Source: Flavobacteriales bacterium
GTDB taxonomy: Bacteria > Bacteroidota > Bacteroidia > Flavobacteriales_D > Crocinitomicaceae
NCBI GenBank assembly: GCA_015665275.1
Contig: JADFAL010000007.1
Coordinates: 1-43,807 of the forward strand
Reading direction: 5' to 3'
DNA length: 43,807 nt
A model generated the notes under the pieces. The model ran no database searches and was not told where the DNA came from. It was given only the letters and a program-made list of their open reading frames with translations. Below, piece by piece: positions 24,244 through 33,973 of the stretch. Each line of letters begins with the position of its first letter. Position 1 is the first letter of the stretch. Made by a program: the position numbers and the translations under genes.

Positions 24244-26916
24244 ATGAAGAATCTCTTTCTGATACTCCTACTTATGTGCTTTGGGAATTCCTATGCCCAA
24301 CAGCAAAAGGTGACCGGTCGCGTGACAGACAGCCGCGGAAACGGTATTACCGAAATCATCAAAGTTAAATCTCCAGATGCAATCGGCGGTGGCGTTTTTA
24401 CTGACACCAGTACAGGAGTTTTTGAAATCTATTTTGAAGGAAAAAATAGCGTGGCAATCACCATTGTTCCACCTCCATCTCTAGGCAATGACTCAACGTT
24501 GATCGTGAATTTTAACGGGCGTTCGCTGGTGGAATTAGGTGACATTAAATACTCGTTTATTCAGCAACAAGCAATAATCATTGATGTAAAAGTGGATGAT
24601 CCTTTTGATCTTGAACCTCTTGAACCCATCGATTTGAGCCAATTGCCGGGCGGTGCCATTAAATACCTGGTGCTAACCACAGCGGCGGTATCCAATAACG
24701 AATTAACAAGTAATTATAATGTTCGCGGTGGTTCTTTCGACGAGAATTTGGTCTATGTGAATGGATTCAATGTGTATCGACCTTTTTTGACAAGAGCGGG
24801 GCAGCAAGAGGGAATGCCTTTCATTCATAATGCGTTGGTCGAAGATATTCAGTTCTCCGCTGGTGGATTTAGCTCGAATTATGGAGATAAGCTAAGTTCG
24901 GTGTTGGATATTACCTACAAAACCCCCGATTCTTTGCATGCTTCTGCAAACGTTTCCTTTCTCGGATTGGAAGGTCACGTAGAACGACAAATAAGTTCTC
25001 GAACAAACTTCATTGCCGGTGCAAGATATCGATCGAATGGATATTTCCTCAATTCATTGCCGACGCAAGGAGCCTACAATCCAGTTTTTTGGGATGGACA
25101 GATTATGGTGAATCACAACATCACCGAAAAATTGAAATGGTCCACCATGGCGCATTTCTCGTCCAATAATTTCCAGTTCCGACCACAAACGCAGGAAACG
25201 GATTTCGGTACGGCCAATGAAGCTTACTCATTGGTCATTTACTTCCAAGGACAAGAACAAACAAGTTTCCAAACAATGATGGGAGGAACCGCTTTGAAAT
25301 GGGAGCCAAAAGAAGGTACTAATTTGGATTTATACGCTACCGTTTTCAATACCGACGAGCGCGAATATTTTGATATCGAAGGGCAGTATTTTATTAATGA
25401 ATTGGAAACAGACGCCTCTAGTGAGCAGTTTGGTGACTCTATTGCGGTTCTTGGAGTAGGGTCCTTTCTAAATCACGCACGGAACCGCTTGAACGCAACA
25501 ATTTTTAATGTCTATCACGACGGAAGTCAATTACTAAAGAAAACGAACGATCGAGAGAATTTGAAATCGCAAAAACACGAATTGAAATGGGGAGTAAATT
25601 TCCAGATGGATCAATTCGAAGATCGATTGAGCGAATGGCGATTGGTGGATTCTTCTGGATTCTCAATTCCGCAATCAAATGGAGATGAAGTGGAATTATT
25701 TGAGGTAATCAAAGGTAATTTAGACTTGACGGCTCAACGCTATACTTCGTACATTCAGTTGAATTCTTCTTGGTCAAATTTCAAACGCGAAGTTCCGGTA
25801 ACTCTAGAAAGAAAGTTACGGGATGTCAATGATAAAAAGTACACGGAGATTGTTCATGATACCGTAGAACAATCTTCTTCTCGCTGGGCCCTTTCTGTTG
25901 GATCAAGAGCTGGATATACGTCTTCGAATGGTGAGTTTTTTATTACTCCAAGAGCCACGCTGAAGTTTATGCCTCGATCGTACATGTTTCAGGACGATCG
26001 CATTATCAAGAGAAATGTTGAGCACAAGTTCTCTGCAGGATTGTACTATCAGCCGCCATTTTACCGTGAATTTAGAACTTTTACGGGAGATCTTAACCTG
26101 ACTGTATTGGCGCAGAAGTCATTGCATATCGTGGGTGGTTCGTCGTTTGAATTTAATATGTGGGAACGCGAGGTTCCGTTCCGATTCTCAGTAGAAGGAT
26201 ATTACAAGTACTTGTGGGATCTCAACACCTTTGAGATTGAAAACGTGCGCATGCGTTATTATGCGAACAATGAAGCGGTTGGATATGCATACGGCTTCGA
26301 CATGAATATTCACGGTGAATTTGTTCCTGGAGTTCAGTCCTTCTTCAAAATGGGAGTTTTGAGAACGCGCGAAGACGTTATTGGCGATCAGTATACCGAA
26401 TACTACAACGCAGATGGCGAACGCATCATTTTTGGGATTAGTAACGATCAAGAAATCGTTGACAGCGCCGTAATATCTCCAGGATTCATTCCAAGACCAA
26501 CAGATCAATTGCTCAATTTCGGCGCATTGATTCAAGACCGTATGCCGAAGTACGAAAGTTTCGGAGTGCAAGTGGGAATGCAATTTGCAACTCCGCTGCC
26601 TTATGGTCCACCAGATTTCAATCGTTACAAAGACACGCTTCGATTGCGCGCTTATTTCCGCGTGGATATTGGTATGTCCTACGACTTCTTGTACAAGCAT
26701 AAAATGGCTATGCACAAGCACGAAACCCATGCAAAAAGCAACTTCTGGACACGAAATTTTGAAGATGCTGTTTTGTCCTTCGAAGTCTTTAACCTCCTCG
26801 GAGTCAACAATGTACTTTCAAAACAATGGGTGCAAGATGTAAACGGCCGTTTCTATTCTGTTCCAAACTTTCTTACGCAAAGGAGGTTCAATTTAAAATT
26901 AATCCTAAGAATTTAG
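24244..26916 (+). CDS. TonB-dependent outer-membrane receptor with N-terminal carboxypeptidase-like domain
   Basis: The 890-residue protein has a signal peptide ending NSYAQ. Residues 21-110 form a carboxypeptidase-regulatory-like beta-sandwich (KVTGRVTDSRGNGITEI), usual in Bacteroidota receptors. The plug domain follows at about 135-235, with SNYNVRGGSFDENLVYVNG and GGFSSNYGDKLSSVLDI. The rest is a 22-strand barrel, ending in a short aromatic/hydrophobic strand (FNLKLILRI). It is not of SusC type and no SusD partner lies nearby, so the substrate is unknown. The gene starts 37 bp after bshC and may be co-transcribed with it. Confidence 0.92.
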   Translation: MKNLFLILLLMCFGNSYAQQQKVTGRVTDSRGNGITEIIKVKSPDAIGGGVFTDTSTGVFEIYFEGKNSVAITIVPPPSLGNDSTLIVNFNGRSLVELGDIKYSFIQQQAIIIDVKVDDPFDLEPLEPIDLSQLPGGAIKYLVLTTAAVSNNELTSNYNVRGGSFDENLVYVNGFNVYRPFLTRAGQQEGMPFIHNALVEDIQFSAGGFSSNYGDKLSSVLDITYKTPDSLHASANVSFLGLEGHVERQISSRTNFIAGARYRSNGYFLNSLPTQGAYNPVFWDGQIMVNHNITEKLKWSTMAHFSSNNFQFRPQTQETDFGTANEAYSLVIYFQGQEQTSFQTMMGGTALKWEPKEGTNLDLYATVFNTDEREYFDIEGQYFINELETDASSEQFGDSIAVLGVGSFLNHARNRLNATIFNVYHDGSQLLKKTNDRENLKSQKHELKWGVNFQMDQFEDRLSEWRLVDSSGFSIPQSNGDEVELFEVIKGNLDLTAQRYTSYIQLNSSWSNFKREVPVTLERKLRDVNDKKYTEIVHDTVEQSSSRWALSVGSRAGYTSSNGEFFITPRATLKFMPRSYMFQDDRIIKRNVEHKFSAGLYYQPPFYREFRTFTGDLNLTVLAQKSLHIVGGSSFEFNMWEREVPFRFSVEGYYKYLWDLNTFEIENVRMRYYANNEAVGYAYGFDMNIHGEFVPGVQSFFKMGVLRTREDVIGDQYTEYYNADGERIIFGISNDQEIVDSAVISPGFIPRPTDQLLNFGALIQDRMPKYESFGVQVGMQFATPLPYGPPDFNRYKDTLRLRAYFRVDIGMSYDFLYKHKMAMHKHETHAKSNFWTRNFEDAVLSFEVFNLLGVNNVLSKQWVQDVNGRFYSVPNFLTQRRFNLKLILRI

Positions 26917-26948
26917 CCATTCGTCATGATGAAAGAAGTATTTCGTCG

Positions 26949-26956
26949 TATATTTA
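26949..26956 (+). promoter_or_regulatory. Weak -7-like box TATATTTA before the TPR-SpoIIE gene
   Basis: Seven of eight positions fit TAnnTTTG (last base A). It ends 4 nt before ATG 26961, the same geometry as other candidate leaderless starts in this window. Confidence 0.3.
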
Positions 26957-26960
26957 GCGG

Positions 26961-29033
26961 ATGAAGCAATGCTTGCTACTCGTCTTATTTTTTACAATTG
27001 CATTTGGTTCATTTTCGCAACCACCCGCAGAGCCCGATTCCGCAGAAGTCGCGCTACATAAAAAATCGATTAACGATATTTTGCTCAGAGAGAAGGGCAA
27101 ACTGCACGATTCAGTAGTAGCAGACTATTACATGCAACTGGCCGAATATGCATCCAACGATTACGATTACAATCTTGCCATTAATTACTGCGATAGCGCT
27201 CTAATTAACGAAAGTCTACTTTCTTTTGAACAGCGAATTGAACTCACAGAATCCAAAGCGAATTACCTGAGAAGCAATGGGAAAACGGGAGATGGAATCA
27301 AATTGCTGCTTGCGATTCTCAAAGAATTGGAGGCGAAAAAAAGATACGACCTGAGCGCCATATTGAACAAGCGAATAGGAACCATTTATCTCAAGATGAG
27401 TGAACTTGCAACGGCAGAGTATCATCTTAAAACAAGTATTCGCCATGCGAAAAAAGTAAAAGATCTAGAGACAGAAGGGTACGCTCGAATGAGTCTAGGA
27501 AATCGATATAAGACGGACAGTCTATATGTGAAAGCTGAAGAACAGTACAACTTGAGTATTGCTATCGGGAAACAACTTGGTGACAAGCGAATGCTTGCAG
27601 GAAATTACAACAACTTCGGAAGCCTTTTACGATTGCAAAAGAAAAATGAGGAGTCTAGAAAATACTACCTGAAAGCGGTTGAAATGAACATGGCATCGGG
27701 TAACGACAAGTGGTTGAGTTATAACTATAACAATCTCGGAAATCTTTCCAACGACGAGAAAAAGTACCAAGAGGCGCTGAATTATTTCCTTCAGAGTATT
27801 GAAATCAAAGATCGATTGGGAGATTTCCGAGGAAAAGTATACACCTTAAGCAATGTGGCGGGAGCCTACGAAAGTCTCGGAAATTTCAAAGAAGCGTATT
27901 CCTATCAAAAAGAGTACTCGGTGCTTTTAGACAGCGTGGCAAAGTTGGATAATATCACTGACAACAAGAAACTCGCAGCGCAATTTCAAGCAGAGAAAAG
28001 AGAAGACCGCATTCGTCAACTCGCCATACAGGATAAGTACAATCAAGACAAAATTGATAATCAAAAGGATCAACTCTCGTATCAAAACACCATTGCTTGG
28101 ATTTTGAGCATCGGAATCGTACTGGTATTCATCATCGCCATTTTACTTTGGAGAACAACGGTGAACAGAAAACGAATCAATGCCGAATTGGTAGAGAAGA
28201 ACGCTCAAATTGACAGACAACACCGGGAAATTATTGACAGTATTAATTACGCCAGCCGGATTCAAAATTCCATTCTTCCCGGGAATGAGCATCGCAAACA
28301 ACTCTTGCCGGATCATGCGATTTTATTCAAGCCAAAAGACATTATTTCCGGAGATTTTTATGTGTGCGACAGCTCAGGAGACCAAGTGTTCTTCGGGACT
28401 GTAGATTGCACTGGGCACGGCGTCCCTGGAGCCATGGTGAGCTTGGTCGCATCGTCGCATATTAACAAAGCCATCCATGAATACGAATTGAAAAAGCCGG
28501 GAGATATTTTAACCCGCTTGAACGATGAAATTCCGAATGCCCTGAACGGTTCAGATGAATCCATCAACGATGGGATGGACATGGCCATGTGCGTTCTAGA
28601 CCTTGGTGCCATGCGTATGGATTTTGCTGGGGCGTATCAAAATTGTTGGTTGCTTTCGTCGAAAGAATCCTTGGACAAAAGAGATACATTCAATTTGAAT
28701 GCGGTTTTGCACGAGGGCAATGGATTCAGTCTTTTGGAATTAAAAGGAGAGCGCCGCGGAATTGGTCGTTCTACAATTCAGAAACCATTTGTTACCCAAT
28801 CGCTGGAATTGGCGAAAGGAGACGTTATTCTATTAGCGTCTGATGGGTATCAGGATCAATTTGGAGGTCCTCGAAATAAGAAGTTTAAAGTGAAAGAACT
28901 TAGAAATCTCGTGTTGTCTCAAGCCGGGTCTTCACCGGTTCAAATCGTAAATTCATTGGATACAACCTTACGGGATTGGATGGAAAAAACGGATCCAATC
29001 GATGACGTGTGTGTGTTTGTCGTTCGTGTATAA
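26961..29033 (+). CDS. TPR sensor with SpoIIE/PP2C-type serine phosphatase domain
   Basis: The 690-residue protein has a signal peptide (about 1-19), several TPR units in residues 55-325 (for example NYNNFGSLLRLQKKNEESRKYY), a single membrane helix at about 375-397, a short coiled coil (VEKNAQIDRQHREIIDSI), and a cytoplasmic PP2C-like SpoIIE domain (about 430-690). Metal-binding motifs are visible: DIISGDFYVCD, VDCTGHGVPGAMVS, LLASDGYQDQFGG and DPIDDVCVFVV. Such proteins sense periplasmic signals and dephosphorylate cytoplasmic anti-sigma-antagonist or related targets; targets here are unknown. No histidine-kinase part is present. Confidence 0.92.
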   Translation: MKQCLLLVLFFTIAFGSFSQPPAEPDSAEVALHKKSINDILLREKGKLHDSVVADYYMQLAEYASNDYDYNLAINYCDSALINESLLSFEQRIELTESKANYLRSNGKTGDGIKLLLAILKELEAKKRYDLSAILNKRIGTIYLKMSELATAEYHLKTSIRHAKKVKDLETEGYARMSLGNRYKTDSLYVKAEEQYNLSIAIGKQLGDKRMLAGNYNNFGSLLRLQKKNEESRKYYLKAVEMNMASGNDKWLSYNYNNLGNLSNDEKKYQEALNYFLQSIEIKDRLGDFRGKVYTLSNVAGAYESLGNFKEAYSYQKEYSVLLDSVAKLDNITDNKKLAAQFQAEKREDRIRQLAIQDKYNQDKIDNQKDQLSYQNTIAWILSIGIVLVFIIAILLWRTTVNRKRINAELVEKNAQIDRQHREIIDSINYASRIQNSILPGNEHRKQLLPDHAILFKPKDIISGDFYVCDSSGDQVFFGTVDCTGHGVPGAMVSLVASSHINKAIHEYELKKPGDILTRLNDEIPNALNGSDESINDGMDMAMCVLDLGAMRMDFAGAYQNCWLLSSKESLDKRDTFNLNAVLHEGNGFSLLELKGERRGIGRSTIQKPFVTQSLELAKGDVILLASDGYQDQFGGPRNKKFKVKELRNLVLSQAGSSPVQIVNSLDTTLRDWMEKTDPIDDVCVFVVRV

Positions 29034-29117
29034 ATGACGCCTTCATTCCACCTATTTAACCATTTATAAAACCAAATAACCACTCCTACAGCAAGCAATG
29101 TTAATCCCCTTAAATTA

Positions 29118-29149
29118 TTGGTCTTCACGAGTGTCTTTCCGTAGTTTTG
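29118..29149 (+). promoter_or_regulatory. Promoter: TTG - 21 nt - TAGTTTTG
   Basis: A -33 TTG (29118-29120) and a perfect TAnnTTTG box (29142-29149) are separated by 21 nt, the same spacing as at 43366-43397. The box ends 9 nt before ATG 29159, so the DUF5916 leader would be very short. Confidence 0.6.
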
Positions 29150-29158
29150 TGCTTGGAA

Positions 29159-31606
29159 ATGATGATGCGAGCAATACTTGTGGGATGGATGGTGATGATG
29201 GGTGTAGTTGCACTTGCACAACGGTCGTACACTATTGTTCGAACAGAAACGTCACCTGAGATTGATGGGGATGTTGACGAACCTCTTTGGGAAAAGGCAG
29301 AAATCGCAACAGATTTCACCACCAATTCTCCTGTTCCCGGAAAACCATCGAGGTACAAATCAGAATTTCGTATGTGCTATGATAACAACGCATTGTACAT
29401 CAGTGGGCGCCTGTATGATCCTGAACCAGATTCAATAAGTTACACGCTCTCTCAAAGAGATGATTTTGGAAATGCGGATTGGGTGGCCATTAATATTGAT
29501 CCTTTTGCCAATAATATCACAGCATTTTCATTCGCACTCACATCTGCAGGTGTGGAAATCGATGGGTTAGAAAGTGCAGACGGTAGTTTTGATCAAAGTT
29601 GGAATACAGTATGGCGCAGCGCTGTTTCAAAAACCGAGTACGGTTGGTCGTTCGAGATGAAAATACCCCATTCAGCGTATCGTTTTCCAAACAAAGATAT
29701 TCAAGAATGGAACATAAATTTCGCGAGATCTGTTCGTCGAGATCGTGAATTATCCAACTGGAACCCCATTGATCCGCAGGTTTTTGGTGAAATCACACAG
29801 TCGGGTAAACTTGCAGGAATTGAAGGGGTTACTTCACCGTTGCGACTTTCAATTACACCGTATACGACTGGATATTTAGAGAATTCCTTTGATGATGCTG
29901 CCGGAAAACAAACCTGGAAACAACGGGTAACCGGAGGGATGGATTTAAAGTACGGATTGAACGACGCATTTACGCTGGACATGACGCTCATTCCAGATTT
30001 TGGGCAAACTATTTCCGATCAGCAGATTCTCAACCTTGGCCCTTTTGAAGTGCGATTCAATGAGAACCGACCGTTTTTTCTTGAGGGTACCGATTTGTTC
30101 CAAATTGGTGGAGTTTTCTACTCCAGAAGGATAGGAGGGACGCCTTACAAGTATTTCGATGCCTACAACGATCTGGAAGAAGGAGAAGAAGTTATTCAGA
30201 ATCCGAGCGTGGCACCTTTGGTGAATGCAACTAAGGTTTCGGGGAGAACCAAATCTGGATTGGGAATAGGTGTGTTCAACGCCATAGAAGCACGATCCAA
30301 CGCACTCATTGTGGATTCTCTTGGGAACGAACGTGAGTTTGAAACCAATCCGCTCACAAATTATAACGTGTTTGTTCTTTCACAGAATACAAAGAACAAC
30401 GGGACGATTTCCTTTGTGAATACCAATGTTACAAGAGTAGGAGAGGCTTCCGATGCGAACGTTTCGGTGGTTGAGTCCAATATGTTTAGTCAAGACGGGA
30501 AATACCGACTCTTTACATCCGCGAAAGTATCTTCGGTAATGGGAGATGAAACCGTGAATGGACACAATTTCAGCGCACGAATTTCTAAGGTTTCAGGAAC
30601 CTGGCGTTATAACATTGGCTACTGGGAGGAAAGTGATACGTACGATCCAAACGATTTGGGGTTCTTGTTCAATAACAACGAGCGCGGCTATTCAGGAGAA
30701 GTAAGTTGGAATGATTTTCAGGGATCCAAACGCTTTTTCCGCAGGAATTTTCGTGTGAATTGGTGGTATACCGAGCTGTACAAGCCGCAATTGTATCAAA
30801 ACACTCAATTCGGAGCAACGCTAGGTGGACTCCATAAGAAGCAGTTCTATACGCAGATTCGAGCGGAGGTCAATCCATTTGGGGAGGTCAATCATTTTGA
30901 ATCAAGAGTATTTGGGAAAGAATTATATTTCAATGAGAGTATCTTCCTTAGCTACTTCCTTTCTACCGATTACAGCAAACGTATAGCGTTGGATGTCCGT
31001 GCTTGGGTGAAAGACTTTTTGTATACATCTCAGCGCGGAACCAATTTGTTTGTGAGTCCGAGACTGCGTGCATCTGACCGTTTGGATATTATCTTAGAAT
31101 CAAGCGTTCAGAATTTACAGCATGATTATGGATACGTTTCTGTTCAAGACGATAATTTCAGCGAAGCTATCATGATTGGAACCCGAGATCGCCTGATTGT
31201 AGAAAACGTGATTCGTAGCCGTTTGGTGTTTACGAACCGGATGGGAATTGACTTCCGTTTGCGTCATTACTGGCAGCAAGTAGATTATACAGGGTTCCGT
31301 GAGTTGATAGATGAGGGAGAGTTGAGGGAAACAGCATACAACCCATTGAATGACGAAGGCGTATCGGTGCACAATACCAATTACAATGCGTTTACCTTGG
31401 ATGTGAATTTTCGATGGATTTTTATTCCGGGGAGCGAACTCACCATCTTCTACAAGAACAATATTTTCCAAACGAAGAACCGATTGGAGCCGTCTTACTT
31501 CACCACGTTCGAAACATTGTTTGAGCAGCCACAAATCAACAGCATTTCTCTTCGATTGTTGGTTTTTCTAGACGCCATATATTTGCGCCGAAAGGATAAG
31601 AAATAG
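29159..31606 (+). CDS. DUF5916 outer-membrane protein with CBM9-like N-terminal domain
   Basis: The start is one of three consecutive ATGs (29159, 29162, 29165); the open frame reaches a TTG at 29147, but that overlaps the promoter box. A signal peptide ends VVALAQ. Residues about 25-215 resemble a carbohydrate-binding family 9-like sandwich (SPEIDGDVDEPLWEKAE, ALYISGRLYDPEPDSI, WSFEMKIPHSAYRFP). The remainder, from about 230, is the DUF5916 beta-barrel (DLKYGLNDAFTLDMTLIPDF, NENRPFFLEGTDLFQIG, FYSRRIGG). The family is a widespread outer-membrane barrel of Bacteroidota with unknown cargo. Monocistronic. Confidence 0.9.
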   Translation: MMMRAILVGWMVMMGVVALAQRSYTIVRTETSPEIDGDVDEPLWEKAEIATDFTTNSPVPGKPSRYKSEFRMCYDNNALYISGRLYDPEPDSISYTLSQRDDFGNADWVAINIDPFANNITAFSFALTSAGVEIDGLESADGSFDQSWNTVWRSAVSKTEYGWSFEMKIPHSAYRFPNKDIQEWNINFARSVRRDRELSNWNPIDPQVFGEITQSGKLAGIEGVTSPLRLSITPYTTGYLENSFDDAAGKQTWKQRVTGGMDLKYGLNDAFTLDMTLIPDFGQTISDQQILNLGPFEVRFNENRPFFLEGTDLFQIGGVFYSRRIGGTPYKYFDAYNDLEEGEEVIQNPSVAPLVNATKVSGRTKSGLGIGVFNAIEARSNALIVDSLGNEREFETNPLTNYNVFVLSQNTKNNGTISFVNTNVTRVGEASDANVSVVESNMFSQDGKYRLFTSAKVSSVMGDETVNGHNFSARISKVSGTWRYNIGYWEESDTYDPNDLGFLFNNNERGYSGEVSWNDFQGSKRFFRRNFRVNWWYTELYKPQLYQNTQFGATLGGLHKKQFYTQIRAEVNPFGEVNHFESRVFGKELYFNESIFLSYFLSTDYSKRIALDVRAWVKDFLYTSQRGTNLFVSPRLRASDRLDIILESSVQNLQHDYGYVSVQDDNFSEAIMIGTRDRLIVENVIRSRLVFTNRMGIDFRLRHYWQQVDYTGFRELIDEGELRETAYNPLNDEGVSVHNTNYNAFTLDVNFRWIFIPGSELTIFYKNNIFQTKNRLEPSYFTTFETLFEQPQINSISLRLLVFLDAIYLRRKDKK

Positions 31607-31688
31607 ACGTGTATATTTATCTGAAGTTTGAATCAGGTATAAGCTAGTTGCTCATTTATCTTAGGTATTTTTAGGTAAATCACTACTC

Positions 31689-32723
31689 ATGAAATCCCTT
31701 ATATTGATTTGTTTCGTTTTGCTCTCGTATTTTTTGAAGGCTCAAATTATACTGTCTTCGGTTGAACCTCAATATTTGCCTGCCTACAATTTTTTTGGGC
31801 CAAATTATCAAGTGAGCAATGTAACGTATACGGGAGATTCCATATCATTTGCGCAATTTGATGGAACGAATTCTGACCTTGGCTTAAGCACGGGGTTTAT
31901 GGTTGCTAGTGGTGACTGCTCAATTGCTTACTGACCAAATACGGAAGGTGATTCGGGTACTGATATTCCATTTGATCATTCTGCCGGAATACTCTATAAT
32001 TATGGTTCTTCGGGACAGAAATTCGATGCTGCCTATTTGGAGTTTGATTTTGTTCCACTTGTGGATAGTATTTCATTTCGATATGTTTTCGCATCTGAAG
32101 AGTATAAAGAATTCGTCGGAAGTCAGTTTGGTGATGCACATGCAATTTTGATAAGCGGACCGGGTATTAATGGGAATCAAAACCTTATGAGATTGCCAAA
32201 TGGTGATGAGGTTTCTATTCATAACGTCCATGGACCTGTTTCAAATGCTTTTGGGATTTTTCCTCCTACAAACTCTGATTATTACGTAGATAATATTCCT
32301 ATTTCAAATAGCACAGACCCCACGGAATTGGGTTTTGACGGTTACACGCAATCAACGGTTGCCAAGGTGACGAATTTAGAGGTGGGAGCTATATATCATA
32401 TGATAATTGGTGTCGCCGATGGAAATGACCCACTTTTTGACTCAGCATTATTTATTGAAGCATGCGATTCCTGTGACTATACACTCGGTGCTGAAGTCAT
32501 AGAAGTCGACAATTTTAGTGTGTATCCAAATCCGTTAAAAGGAGAGGAGTTGAACATTGAGTCAGAAGGCTTTCACGCATATCAAATTTTGGATCTAACG
32601 GGAAAAGAAATTCATTCTGGAGAATTCACAGAAACGGCTCAAATCCAACTAGCGCAATTATTGGCAGGTGCATACCTTGTAATTTTGGACAATGGAATGA
32701 CAGCTCGGTTTATTAAGCAATAA
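31689..32723 (+). pseudogene. Choice-of-anchor-L protein with T9SS sorting domain, interrupted by an in-frame TGA
   Basis: One continuous frame encodes a signal peptide (ending FLKAQ), an anchor-L domain (NVTYTGDSISFAQFDG, LGLSTGFMVASGDCSIAY, then stop TGA at 31932-31934, then PNTEGDSGTDIPFDHSAG, YLEFDFVPLVDSISFRYVF, SEEYKEFVGSQFGD, ILISGPGI) and a type A sorting domain (VYPNPLKGEELNIES ... ARFIKQ). Homologues have Gly-Pro-Asn at the stop position, so a GGA to TGA change is the simplest explanation. The rest of the frame is intact, so the lesion is recent, a sequencing error, or read through. The product, if made, would be secreted by T9SS and attached to the cell surface. Confidence 0.8.
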
Positions 32724-32758
32724 AAAAGACCGGTTGAATTGAATCGAACCGGCCTTTT
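32722..32758. terminator. Bidirectional terminator between the anchor-L gene and dnaN
   Basis: A CCGGTT/AACCGG stem (32730-32735 with 32747-32752) is flanked by six A on the left and TTTT on the right, serving both converging transcripts. Confidence 0.8.
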
Positions 32759-32781
32759 ACCTATTTAAAGTTGTAGATATC

Positions 32782-33897
32782 TTATCTGTTGAGCATCACT
32801 GGCATTACTAGCATCAGGATGTCTTCGCTCTCTCCATGATCGGAAGGCATTAACAAGCCAGCCCGGTTCGGAGCGCTCATTTCCAAGCGTACTTCTGTAG
32901 ATTCCAAGTTATTCAACATTTCCATCAGGAAGCGTGAGTTGAATCCAATTTCCAGATCTTCTCCGGAGTAATTACACGTCAAACGCTCATTTGCTTCGTT
33001 CGCGAAATCAATATCTTCAGCTGAAAGTGACAATTCAGATCCGGCCAGTTTCAATTTGATTTGATGTGTTGTTTTGTTCGCGAAAATGGAAACACGTTTG
33101 ATGGATCCTAAGAATTGAACGCGATCGATTTTCAAAACGTTCGGATTTTCTTTTGGAATTACCGCTTCGTAGTTCGGGTATTTCCCGTCGATCAAGCGAC
33201 ATACCAAAACAACATCGTTGAAGCGGAAAACGGCGTTTGAGTCGTTGTATTCTAATTGAACCTCTTCGTCACCTTTCAGGTTAGACTTCAATAAGTTCAA
33301 AGGTTTCTTTGGAAGAATAAAAGCGGAGCTACCATCAGCTTGCGAGTCTGTACGAGTATATCGTACCAATTTGTGTGCATCTGTCGCAACGAACGTAATG
33401 TTCTCTGGAGAGAACTGGCAGAAAACCCCACTCATTACTGGACGCAAATCGTCTACTCCAGTCGCAAACAATGTTTTATTGATCGCATTAGAAACAATTT
33501 CTCCAGAAATACGGATGGAGTTAGAGTTTTCTAATTCCGGTGTTCTTGGGAATTCATCTCCGTTGTAACCGACCATTTTGGATTTTCCATTGTCGTATGC
33601 AATTTCCACAGACAATGTATCCATATCAACTAGGAATGTACAAGGCTGATCCGGTAAATTTTTCAATACGTCTAGCAGAAGCTTCGCAGGGATAGCAATT
33701 TTTCCTTCTTCCTTTGCTTCTACTTCCATAGTAGTACGCATTGTTGTTTCCAAATCTGACGCAGAAACTGATAGTTGACCGTCAACGATTTCGAAAAGGA
33801 AATTATCCAAGATTGGAAGGGCATTGCTCGTGCTTAGAACACCAGAAATTCCTTGCAAATGTTTGAGTAACGAAGCACTCGAGATAACAAAATTCAT
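32782..33897 (-). CDS. dnaN: DNA polymerase III beta sliding clamp
   Basis: DnaN forms the ring that tethers the replicative polymerase. The 371-residue protein has the three clamp domains (about 1-120, 125-245, 247-371). Landmarks are MNFVISSASLLKHLQGISGVL at the start, split here as VISSASLLKHLQ, then LPILDNFLFEI, TTMEVEAKEEGKIAIPAKLL (pieces), RPVMSGVFCQF, FVATDAHKLVRYT, and near the C-terminus LLMPSDHGESEDILMLVMPVML. It is not next to dnaA, as usual in Bacteroidota. A TAGCTTTG box lies 20 nt upstream and a DnaA-box-like 11-mer 76 bp upstream. Confidence 0.97.
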   Translation of the reverse strand: MNFVISSASLLKHLQGISGVLSTSNALPILDNFLFEIVDGQLSVSASDLETTMRTTMEVEAKEEGKIAIPAKLLLDVLKNLPDQPCTFLVDMDTLSVEIAYDNGKSKMVGYNGDEFPRTPELENSNSIRISGEIVSNAINKTLFATGVDDLRPVMSGVFCQFSPENITFVATDAHKLVRYTRTDSQADGSSAFILPKKPLNLLKSNLKGDEEVQLEYNDSNAVFRFNDVVLVCRLIDGKYPNYEAVIPKENPNVLKIDRVQFLGSIKRVSIFANKTTHQIKLKLAGSELSLSAEDIDFANEANERLTCNYSGEDLEIGFNSRFLMEMLNNLESTEVRLEMSAPNRAGLLMPSDHGESEDILMLVMPVMLNR

Positions 33898-33917
33898 TCG
33901 CTCTTTTTTTAACCACT

Positions 33918-33925
33918 CAAAGCTA
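33918..33925 (-). promoter_or_regulatory. Candidate -7 box TAGCTTTG of dnaN
   Basis: On the minus strand it reads TAGCTTTG and ends 20 nt before the dnaN ATG. No -33 TTG was found at the 19-21 nt spacing. Confidence 0.45.
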
Positions 33926-33973
33926 TCAAAAACAGCACAATTTTGTCCCTCTCGAAACTTGAAATTTTACCGA

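Noticed and set aside
31932-31934. UGA recoded as glycine, as in SR1/Gracilibacteria
   Set aside because: TGA ends several intact genes here (for example the 11366-11827 lipoprotein, the 11827-12645 barrel and phoH) and the gene set is clearly Bacteroidota with the standard code.
31903-32151. An 82-codon plus-strand frame overlapping the anchor-L gene
   Set aside because: It is a shadow of the anchor-L frame; the real frame carries the domain and sorting signal.
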